Assembly (NCBI RefSeq): GCF_032884065.1
Contig: NC_088879.1
Coordinates: 24,228,038 to 24,292,037, forward strand
Length of the DNA: 64,000 nucleotides
Direction: 5' to 3'
From: Artemia franciscana
Taxonomy: Eukaryota; Arthropoda; Branchiopoda; Anostraca; Artemiidae
In this document: positions 54,665 through 64,000 of the stretch, one piece after another
Layout of the letters: every line of letters starts with the position of its first letter
Numbering within the stretch: the stretch's first letter is position 1
The notes under the pieces: model-generated
Told to the model about the DNA's origin: nothing
Databases searched by the model: none
What the model saw: only the letters and a program-made list of their open reading frames with translations
Program-made: the position numbers and the translations under genes

Positions 54665-55742
54665 TGTGTCCCCGTCGTCATTTATATATCTCCCTGTGCC
54701 CCCGGCATCCCCCTTGTAGTTGTGTCCCTGTGTCCCGGTCGTCATTTATATTCCCAGTATCCCGGTCGTCATTTGTGTCCCAGTGTCCCAGTCTATAATT
54801 TCTCTTCGAGTGTCCCAGTCGTCATTTATATTCCCTGTGTCCCGGTGTCCTGGTCGTCATTTGTGTCCCGGTGTCCTGGTCTGTAACTTATCTTTGAGTG
54901 TCCCGGTCGTTATTTGTGTCCCAGTGTCCCAGTCTGTAATTTCTCTTTGAGTGTCCCGGTCGTCATTTATATTCCCTGTGTCCCGGTTTTTAGTTTTCTT
55001 TTTCTCCTTTATTTTTCAGTTTTTTCCTTTTTTCTTTTTTTTTCTTTTTCAGTTTTTAGTTTTTTTATTTTTTTTTTATTAGTTTTTGTTTTTTTTCTTT
55101 TTAGTTTTTTTGTAGTTTTTACCTTTTTGTATTTTTTTTTAGTTTTTTTCTTTTTTAGTTTTTGTTTTTTACCTTTTTTAGTTTTTTTTAGTTTTTTAGC
55201 TTTTTTAGTTTTTTTAGTATTTTCTTTTTAGTTTTTTTTTGTAGTTTTTCCTCGGCACGCTTTCTTTTCTTACTTTCTCTATCAGCGGCAAGTTTTTTGA
55301 CATAGACTCTTTGAGCAGCTTCCTCGGCTGTTGCCATTGTAGGTTCTTCAGTCATTTTACAATGAAACATTTTTCCGTCCACAATCTTCTTACAATTAAA
55401 AATTTGTCTTTGAACAGTTTTCTTAAATACCTTTAACGACGTCATCGTCATAACAAACATGACGACAACTAACTTCATGACGACCTGATGACATGACGTC
55501 ACTCGACAGACACACAGATGGATGGGCCAAAAAGTGAAAATTTGCAGTTGCAGTTCATATAAATGATCATTTTTTGAAACCAACACCTGAACTATCAAAC
55601 GTGATAAGATCTGAAAATTGACAATCTGGACCATCAATTGGACAACACCAATACGGCCAGCCAAAGCAAAGGTAATTGCTAAATTGTCTGAAGTGATCAA
55701 GTTCCCAACAACGTGTCAAAAATGAAAATGAAGAGAAAGATA

Positions 55743-55842
55743 NNNNNNNNNNNNNNNNNNNNNNNNNNNNNNNNNNNNNNNNNNNNNNNNNNNNNNNNNN
55801 NNNNNNNNNNNNNNNNNNNNNNNNNNNNNNNNNNNNNNNNNN
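55743..55842. other. Scaffold gap, 100 N
   Basis: Exactly 100 N, a conventional placeholder for a gap of unknown size. The Helitron runs into it on the left, and copy 2 of the large duplication begins right after it. Confidence 0.98.
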
Positions 55843-56794
55843 GACCTCATAACTCAGATCTCTTATGTTAAATCTCAACCGGATCCAGCATAATTGGGGG
55901 GGGGGGGCAGAAATCTTAGAAAATACCTGAACATCCTGACCATCCAGATCAGGATGAAACTTGATGGGAAGAATAAAAACCTGTCTAAGATACGTGACTG
56001 ACATTTGTGACATTTGAATATTTACTGCGTAATAATACAAATTGCCGAGACTAACTTCGTTATGAAACAATAGATGCTTCTAAGGAACTGCTTCGACAGA
56101 TTGCCCGAAAATACACTATAGAATACAGCAACTATAGTAATGTGCGAATATTTTTAGTATTGTGCATAAAAGTTTCAAAAACTCTGCAGACCCGCTATTA
56201 TCAATTAGCAGATATTATTTACGGAAAAACTACGCCAAAATGGGTGGTAACGTTGCACGGTTAAACATTTCAATTTTTTTTATAAAACTATCTCAATTAT
56301 ATTATTATATCATCAATAATTAATTTTGGGATTTGTGTAACTTTAAATATTTTCCCTCAGGATCTTCTTAAAGAGAATCCATTTTTAAAAATTTTACATA
56401 GCCATTCTTTGTAGCATAGCTAAAAAATAAATCCGACAAATTATATCTTTGGAGATAATATGGCCAAAGATGTTTGGAGATTAATACTGCAAAGTGTCGA
56501 CATCTACTTCGTTATGAATAAAAAGGTGGCTCTAAAGAACTTCTTTTGCGTATCATACGAAAATACACTTTAAAAAACAGCAGCTGTGTGAACATTTTCA
56601 ATATGGTATGTAAAAACTTTTAATAACTCTGTAGACTTGCGGGTATCAATTTACAGATATAGTCCAGGAAGGGAAAGTTTTGACCTGGAACAAATTGCAA
56701 GCGAGATAAGTCTTTGACTATACAACTCAGAAAAATAAACTGATTCGAAATGTTCAAGTTTGCTCATCTAGCTGATTTCCCAAGTATGTTTTTT

Positions 56795-57515
56795 GGATGT
56801 TCTAAATGATTTTGAGCAGGTAAAATTTGCATTTCCATATAAAGGCGTAAAACGAAAAAATTTATGTTTACAATAGGGTAATTGATCACATTGACTATAA
56901 AAATCACCTTTACTTGATCTCAATTTGGAATTTTGACTTTGGAGGTTGAGGTTGATTCTGTTGGGGTAAATTCATGTTTTCATTCAAATGCGTACAACAA
57001 CAAAATGCATGTCTAGAATAGGGTACTAGATCACGATGACTATAAAAATCACCTTTGTTTGAATTTAAAAATAAAGATTGGTGTTTTAGGCTGATGTTGA
57101 TTTTGAGGAGGTGAAATTCGTGTCCTTTTTAGAGGCGTACAACAGCAAAATTGATGTCTAGAATAAAGTACTAGATCTCGGTGATTATGAAAATCTCCTT
57201 TGTTTTAACGCAAAATTAAAATTTAGGTTTTGTAAGGTTGAGGCTGATTTTGATGGGACGAAATTCGTATTTCCATATAAAGGTGGACGACAACAAAACT
57301 GATGCGCTCTAGCATAGGGCACTTATATTATTATGAAAATCTTTTATTTGAATAAAAATTAAAATTACATATATTTCGAGGAGCTGAAATCTGTGTTTTA
57401 TATAAAGGTTTTACAGCAACAAAATTGATGTCTAGAGTAGGGTGACTGGTCACGGTCATTATGAAAGTTACCTTTATTTGAACGTAAAATTAAAGGTTTC
57501 ATTTATCTTTTTAGG
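56795..57515 (+). repeat. 145-bp tandem array, copy 2
   Basis: Counterpart of 38815-39540 with the same five units in the same order; the first marker is atgttta at 56864. Confidence 0.8.
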
Positions 57516-58969
57516 TTGAATGATGAATATGTAGCAAACTACTCTTAAACTTTAAATTGTGGATATGAATTATATCGTTTGCAAAGAAGAAATTTATTGA
57601 AGAGTCAGGAAAGGTCATTTCTGAAGAGAAAGGTGCAGCTTATTGAAACTCATATATTTGGAATCAGCATAATAATTCAATCCTTTTGATATATATATAT
57701 TGATATCAAAATTTCGTTTTTTAGAGTTTGAAAGGGCTGGCTTTTGCAAAATATTATGATTCGTTCAGGATTTTTCAGAAATCCTGCTGCTTTTTATTAA
57801 GTGGTCTCAGCAGCAATACTTTTATTGCTGGAGTTCACTTTTCTTCTTGTAAAAGGCAGCAGGGGGAGTAAAATTTTCACTAAAGCTTGATTTCTTGTTA
57901 GCCAAGATTATTTCAGTCTACTTTCGTTATTTTGACTGTTTCACGCCTTCCTTACTAAACCTGATGGTCCATTTCTAATGTCTTGTATGGCTCACGCTAT
58001 AGCAACTTCGTATTTTTTGTCAAACTTTTCGTTCTATTTGCACAGGCCTGGAAAACTTTTATAGTTGACTTAGTTTACTTTCTGGCAAATAATATCCTAA
58101 AAGCAAAAAAGTACAATTGTTAGTTAACTAAGTTCTTTTATATTGAAAGCAGTTTAAACATCTTCTAATTTCAGTATTTTATACAGGCCCTACCCCCTGA
58201 AATTGTCTCTGAACCTGTTCTTAATAACTGAATCTACTTGCTTCCGTTAGCTTGGATTTTTGCTTTTTACTTTTTAACGCATTTTAGACACATCAGTATT
58301 GAAATCTCGTGTTTTTCGGAATATCAATGACAAATGATAAAAGTTTGTACCACTTTGCAGCATGTATTCATTCTAAGTCTAAAAAGACGGAAAATAGCAA
58401 TTTCTTAAATTATATCGTTTGATCTCATAATGTCTTACTATTTATTTCATAGCAAAGATGTTCGAAAAGGCAAATATACAAAAAAAAAAATATATGGTTA
58501 TGCTGTGCATTCCAAATTTATATAAATTTTTTCTTACTGAAAACAACTCTTCTAATGTATTAAATAAAAAAGCAAGTTTTATTTCAACTGAAAGTAGATA
58601 GTGACATCAAAACCTAAGCGAGCAGAAACTAATCCGTAATGATCTAGGCAACTGCCTTGTTAATCCCCCGTTCTTTCTTTAAATCTTCATAGCACCTTAT
58701 TTAAAATCATCCATGAGCGATTCAAAAAAGGTAGTTAAACCGTAATTGCAAGCGTTCCTTTTGCCTATCACCTTTCAAAACATTTGAACTGAAAACTTTG
58801 TTGTTTAAACAAAATATACATGAAAAAAATTTCCATTCTCGAGCTATTGTGAAAAATATTTTCATCATATTTTTATTTCCTTTGTGTTTGGTTTTTACGT
58901 CATGATGGCTCAAAGCTAAACTTTTGTTATGCGTAATAATTTGTGTTCACTTCAACTTTTAATGTTTTC

Positions 58970-59380
58970 ACTTTAAAGGTTAATTTTTTGTATATTTAAT
59001 TGTGTTTGCTCGTATGGCCATACCCAGGGTAACAGACTTATTGACCGTATATCATACAGCAAGCTGTTCAAAAAATGTGAGCCAGTCCCTCTCTCTAGGG
59101 CCATAAGGAGAGAAATGTTGAGATTGTTTGTTCATTTTCTGCAGATGAAGGTCCTCGGGATTGCCCGAAATCGCCCTAGCTGGAAAAACGTCTAAGGCCT
59201 AATGAAAATTAAGTTGTCCCTGAGGGGGGCAGGAGATTTTCGTAAGTAAAGATTTTAGGAGAATCTTAATTTCTTGGGAGATTGTAAAGAGAGAGGCTTT
59301 TAATAGCTGAGGATGGAGGAGCAGCGTGTGTAGCTGTGTTGGCCTCAGACGGCTTGGAACTAAATTGAGTGGTTGGTAAT
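58970..59380 (+). mobile_element. LINE (RTE-like, family B) 3' portion, copy 2
   Basis: Counterpart of 40990-41400, encoding the same DRISYSKLFKKCEPV and PLSRAIRREML words with a few substitutions. Confidence 0.75.
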
Positions 59381-59489
59381 ACTCCTAGTAATTGCAAACT
59401 TTATTAAAAATAAAGCTACTGATAGAAATTTTCACAACTTTTAGTTTTTTTCTCGACATGTTGAGAGAAAACACTATTTCGGTGTGGCT

Positions 59490-59940
59490 CCATCTTTTTC
59501 GCTACTAAAAGAGGGTTCTAGAACTTTTTTTTCAGTTGAACGAGCCCTCTTTCGGTATTCTAGTTCTATTGGTTCGATGCGATCGTCCCTCAGAAAAAAA
59601 TGAACATACATTCGTCATTTTCTTTAAAAAATAATAATAATAGTTTAACGTTTTAGTAGACCAGAGCTTGACACCTATACAATAGAGTTCCCGCTTCCGC
59701 GTACTGTAATTCACATCCCGCTTTGGGAGTATTCTCTTGGCTTTTCGAAAATCAAGCAAAGTCTGTTTAAACCCTCAACTTTTGTGGAGTGATCTGTAAG
59801 TGTGTTGAATTTTATATTTTTAAAATCATCATAAAGAGCAAATTATTTTGTTAAAATATTGTTATTAGAACTTGTTTTTTCTCAGAATGACAGTTACTTA
59901 GCATGAGTAACTCTTTATCACAGCTTTTTGAACATTTACT
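59490..59940 (+). mobile_element. Old family A 3' half, copy 2
   Basis: Counterpart of 41510-41960, almost unchanged. Confidence 0.55.
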
Positions 59941-62860
59941 TCATCTTATCAGTCCGTTTTCACTATCTCCCCTGAAGAGAATAAAAAAAGGATGACCTTG
60001 CATCCACCTTTAAATGCTGAAGATGACAATTAAACTTTTCTTGACCGAAAATCTTCCCGTCAGATTCGTGTGGTGGTAAAAAGTTGTTTTAAGGACATGT
60101 ACACCCTCCGAAGGTGAATAAGATGACAAATCACACGATAGAGGGGGGTGAAAACAGCAACAAGGAGATCTCAGTTTAAATGGTGCACCCCCGAACACGA
60201 ATAATTATGGGAATTAGGATTTCCCAAGCACTTATGTGAAGGATTATTTAGTTTAAGCTTGGCTTAAACCAAGCTTGGCTAGATTATGAGCTTGGCTTGT
60301 GGGAAATAAAATAAAGGTGTCAGTAAATGAATTCTAAAATTATGAGGAAAATAAGATCTCTTAACTTTAATTGCGTTAGAAATGGATGATTACGTATGGT
60401 TTATGACTAAACAGTAAAAGAGTTTTCTTATGAATTTTTGGAGGACTAAATATTATTAGTTTGTAAGAATATGGAGCCAAACAAAGAACTTCAAAATAGT
60501 TTACAAGTAATTTAAGGGGAAGGAGTGTGATGGGTGTCAAGAGTGTCATGGGTTTTCTTACTAAGCATGGCTTCTTAATAGTAGTGATTTGTCAGAAAAG
60601 TAATAATGGTGTCACTGTCATTAAACAAATTGGAAAATTGCACGGTTTAACGACTGGGTCTGAGCTTTCAAAATATTAAGCTTAGCAATGCAAAAACAGG
60701 TTTTTTGAAAATAAAATAATGGTAGAAAATATATTTTTAATATTTCCAAGCCCAAAAAAGCTCTTAAGGCGCAACGCCGCAATGACAAAAATTTGATTTT
60801 TCAGAACGTGAATTTTCAGATGGACGAAAGTTACATTAAATTTAAGGAATGTAGCCTTGTTACTTTCCTGCCCGATACTTCCAGGAACCAAAAAAATGAG
60901 CAGTTATTTTTATCCGACATTGAATTGAAGCTCAATGTATGTAGTTGAATCGTTTAGCTTTACTTAGGCGTTGCTAAACATCCAAGAATGAAAACTACTT
61001 GTGACGTGCCTTGGGCACCATTCAAGACTCTAACCCCTCTGAAGGAATCAGATTAAATCTTTTCATGGTTCCATTAGTGATATAGCCTAGGCCTAGGGGT
61101 AAGGTGAAAACACTATAGGTCACTCAATGCTTTTTTTCATGCAATTTCCATTTTCAGCAATCATTTGTGGGGCAATTATATTTTAGTCCTGAAAGGGATC
61201 CCAGAAGGTAATCCATCTTATTTTTGTCATTGTAAAAAAAAAGTGATCATGACTAGAAATGGGTTCAAAAATGATTAAAACATACATTGGTCTATAAAAC
61301 AGTTATTTAAAAGTAATTTGCTCAAAATTCATTGATTTATAACAATTTAATTTCACAAAAATTTGATTTGTAAACATTATGACAGGAAACAGACAGAAGA
61401 AGTCATAGAAAAACATTTTTAGGTTATGGTTATATGCTATTATGAAAATATAATGGCTATATTAGTGCTGAGTATAAAATTCAGTATGTTAGCTTGGTTC
61501 AGCCTATCAAATTCATTTTAATCATGTCAATTTGTGAATGTCCATGTAGCCTATGTTGAGGCAGCATCTAAATTTTTGATGATGATAATCCTAGCATTGT
61601 TTTTTTTTCATGTGTATTTTTTTTTTAGTTCACACTCTGTAGCTGTAGCTTTAATCAGTATCTATACATAGCTTTAATCAGCCTATATATACTGTAATTT
61701 TTCAGGTTTTTTTTTCTTTAGTTTAAATTATCTAATATATATTACTCTTTTCATGCCTGTATTTACTGGTATTTTTCTATGTGTGCCTTAAATGTAAAGA
61801 ATATACACTTCATCTAGAAAATAAATATCTTACTATCAGATGGTAGGTTTTTAAAATAGTTTGCTTTTATAAATCAATTGGGCTAGACAATATGTTAAAA
61901 AAAGAAAATAAGGCTTTACCTTTAGGGTCTCTTTAAAAGCTAAAAAATAGCATTGCAAAGAAAGCTAATTCTTAAGTGAAATAATTTTAAACTAATAGCT
62001 TCATTTTTAATACCTTTTTTCATTTATTTATTTTATTAGTTTCTCTTTTTATTCTCAAGGCTCATGGTGTACTGCCTTTAGCTACAGCCTACATGGTGCT
62101 TACTGCCATACTTCATGCACACATTCCAACCCTTTGAATAATGCATTGATTTGAAACAATCCAATAACAATGGATTTGAAACAATCCAATAACAATGGAT
62201 TTGAAGCAAAATTATGAACATATAAGAGAAAAAATCATTTGAATATGTTTTGTTTACCTAAGAAATTTTTAAATAGCAAAATTGTAAAACAAAGAAAAAA
62301 TACAGGTAAAGGTAAAGGCTTTCTGATCAATCAGAAAGCCTTTTTATAATGTTAAGACTAGTAGCCAAAGGTCTAAATTGTTTTTTTTTTCAAATACAGC
62401 ATCCAGTAGAACTAACTTTACAGTAAAAATTTATTTCAAAAGCTGATTTCATCTTTACTCCTTGAGCATATATGTATTTTTTTGCTTTTGTTTGATATTG
62501 TGTTAGGCATTGCAATCACTGTCTTAATGCATTCACTGTGAATAAGTCCTCTTGTCAATGTAGTTCACACAGGCAGGTGGTGTGCTCAATCTAGCAAATC
62601 TCTTCCTCTGAACAACCTAAGTTGTGTAAAACTGCTAATGTTGTATTTTTAAGGAGATGCAGCATTAAAATGTGAAGTATTGAATAGGAATAATATATAG
62701 TTGTATTCTCTCTTGAAATTTATTTTAAGGCTAGAAACGTTTTTTGATGAACTAACAAATAGGCATTTTTTGTACAACACTTTCCCCCCATAAAATTAGC
62801 CCTCATCTTTGCATCTATAATGATGTGTATTATTTTTGTGTATTATGTTTTTTAGGTGGA
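59941..62860. other. Gene-free stretch, copy 2
   Basis: Counterpart of 41961-44879, including the palindromes and the exact 14-bp hairpin at 62314-62343. No gene recognised. Confidence 0.45.
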
Positions 62861-62960
62861 TGCAGGCAATTTAAATGGCCCTTTTCCAGAATTATTGTTT
62901 TGTATACCAAAATGGGTATTTATAGGCAACAATTCTCTTGTTCTTACTAGGGGAGAAAGT

Positions 62961-63533
62961 TGGTACTTGTCTATTATACAAAACACACTTAAGAAGTGAA
63001 GTTTAGTGACAATAAAATGTGATGAAAAAAGAATACTTTATTAGCAAAATTGTAAAGGTAATTCATGAATTATTAATTTGGGAGCTTCAGCATTGGCTGA
63101 CCATCTCAAAGACAAAGAAAAAGCTCATTATTAATGCAACTCTTGACCAGTTCATTTTAGTTCATTATTAACACAATTCTTGAGAACAATAGTTAGTTTG
63201 CTTTCACTAGTGATAGAATATAGTGTCTCACCAGGGATGTTCAAATTAAGATTTGTGAGTTGCCAATGACTGAAGAACAGACAATTATATTTTTCAAGGA
63301 TGAGGGGCTGTTGCCCAAAACAAAACACTGTGTCAATGGACACACCATGACTTTGTACTCTTACAATAAGCAACATTTTTGGAAGTATAGCACTGTGTTC
63401 TAGAAGCATATTTCCAAGCTGTAGTGTTCACAATTTTGCTAATAAAGTATTCTATTTTCATCATATTTTTTTTTTCATTAATATTAACCAAACTTTACTT
63501 CTCAAGTGTGTTTTATATAATAGAAAAGTACCA
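62961..63533. mobile_element. Inverted-repeat (foldback) element, copy 2
   Basis: Counterpart of 44985-45561 with the same arms and spacer. Confidence 0.65.
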
Positions 63534-63845
63534 GAGAGTCCTTCGGAAAAATCTTGAGGAGATGATTAGTGTACATATCCTTGCAAAAAACGTGAACTGT
63601 GAACTTTTATTAAATGAAAGTCATAATTTGATAAAAACAAAATATTCCAAGTTCAGCTATTCCTTGCAAAATGTGCAGGTCCTTAGTCATTGCACAAAAT
63701 ATTCTTGTTGAAAAGAGGCATTAAACCCCCCTGTAAACTATGAAGGAGCAAAGACCTTTGAATTTTGTCTAGGAAGTAAGATTGTTTGTTCGTGTTTCAA
63801 ATGTCTAGTATTAAAAAAAAGTTCTTATGCTAAACTGGCCAGTCA

Positions 63846-64000
63846 TGATAAAAAACAACAAAGAGAGGTAAAACTCAATGAAAAGACATCAAACAAGTGT
63901 GCAGCCAGTAGAGAGAAAAGATGAAAGACTAAGACAACACAGATATTTTGCCTGTATGTAAAGTAGGCATCCTTAGCATTTTCAAAAGATAATCCTAAAT
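63846..64000 (-). mobile_element. Penelope-like element edge, copy 2
   Basis: Counterpart of the left inverted end of PLE1 (45867 onward), cut by the window end, implying that PLE1 is also present in the second copy. Confidence 0.6.

Larger units (their letters stand above)
53504..55517. repeat. Tandem duplication of ~1.0 kb inside the Helitron
   Basis: Units 53504-54512 and 54513-55517 contain, in the same order, a helicase fragment, minisatellite, T-rich tract, N-terminal-like piece and a tgacgtcac word. Identity is about 90% or higher outside the T tracts by eye. Confidence 0.85.
53185..55742 (-). mobile_element. Helitron relic, internally deleted and duplicated
   Basis: Read on the - strand: an N-terminal-like piece (MATAEEAAQRVYVKKLAADR, near 55337), a lysine-rich A tract, a cccggtcgtcat minisatellite, the helicase C-terminus (see 53452-53655), and a 3' end at 53185-53220 with a GC-rich hairpin (ggggcgaagcacccc) 8 bp before CTAG. 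Hairpin plus CTAG is the Helitron 3' signature. The Rep domain and most of the helicase are gone. It inserted into PLE2 at TSALSKW. The 5' end was not found and may lie in the N gap. Confidence 0.75.
55843..64000 (+). repeat. Large duplicated segment, copy 2
   Basis: It begins with 160 bp of family S array identical in order to 37191-37352, jumps at 56003 to the equivalent of 38022, then follows copy 1 without rearrangement to the window end (equivalent of 46026, inside the PLE1 flank). All features of copy 1 recur: the 145-bp array, old A fragments, LINE tail, hairpin and inverted-repeat element. Confidence 0.9.

Noticed and set aside
53917-55231. F-rich frames of about 100 codons on the + strand
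   Set aside because: They are translations of the T-rich tract and minisatellite of the Helitron; the coding traces are on the other strand.
55567-56070. A 167-codon frame on the - strand crossing the N gap
   Set aside because: A third of it is N and the rest joins Helitron flank to family S array.
63152-63409. An 85-codon frame on the - strand preserved in both copies (also 45176-45433)
   Set aside because: Preservation is expected from about 1% divergence. It fills the spacer of the inverted-repeat element and has no recognisable motif.

Overview
This window looks like a gene-poor, repeat-dense, AT-rich stretch of an arthropod nuclear genome. The evidence is a eukaryotic tRNA-Lys with a Pol III stop, coding exons bounded by AG/GT splice sites, a poly(A) signal, and many non-LTR, Penelope-like, Helitron and foldback elements. 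The style of the two dominant repeat families makes me think of a crustacean, possibly a brine shrimp (Artemia). That is from memory and cannot be verified here. No bacterial-style operon, CRISPR array or recognisable LTR/viral element was seen.

Layout. 1-9 kb: four partial copies and one 3' end of an abundant family I call A, a CA/GA low-complexity block (4.5-5.2 kb), the terminal exon of a probable host gene with a poly(A) signal (5.9-6.3 kb), and a broken ankyrin-repeat fragment joined to the 3' end of a second family, S (8.0-8.7 kb). 9-18 kb: RTE-like LINE tails, a tRNA-Lys(UUU) with a 350-bp snapback element directly behind it (10.9-11.35 kb), a long family S element carrying about eight ~290-bp tandem units (11.7-14.1 kb), a LINE with endonuclease fused to its tail, and one nearly complete inverted A element (16.5-18.2 kb). 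18-27 kb: a solo A hairpin, a LINE whose reverse transcriptase core is duplicated in tandem (20.9-22.4 kb), one coding exon on the + strand (22.8 kb), two phase-compatible coding exons on the - strand (23.65-24.58 kb), a second LINE piece split by a small inverted-repeat element, and a 55-nt poly(T). 27-38 kb: A copies, a Penelope-type tandem flank, and a nested A/S stack. 38-46 kb: a segment that recurs at 56-64 kb with about 1% difference and holds a 145-bp tandem array, old A and LINE relics and an inverted-repeat element. 46-53 kb: two Penelope-like elements around several candidate + strand exons (49.0-51.2 kb). 53.2-55.7 kb: a Helitron relic with an internal 1-kb tandem duplication. A 100-N scaffold gap (55743-55842) stands immediately before the second copy of the 38-46 kb segment, so that duplication may be an unmerged haplotype.

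The most unusual observation is family A. Each copy opens with a ~241-bp foldback hairpin whose arms match each other better than they match other copies, with differences that co-vary at several separate places. Families A and S both have subterminal inverted repeats and terminal short stem-loops, resembling Helentron-associated non-autonomous elements, but neither could be identified by name. Host exons are few, short and unassigned apart from a tentative FAM169-like one, so gene structures given here are fragments.
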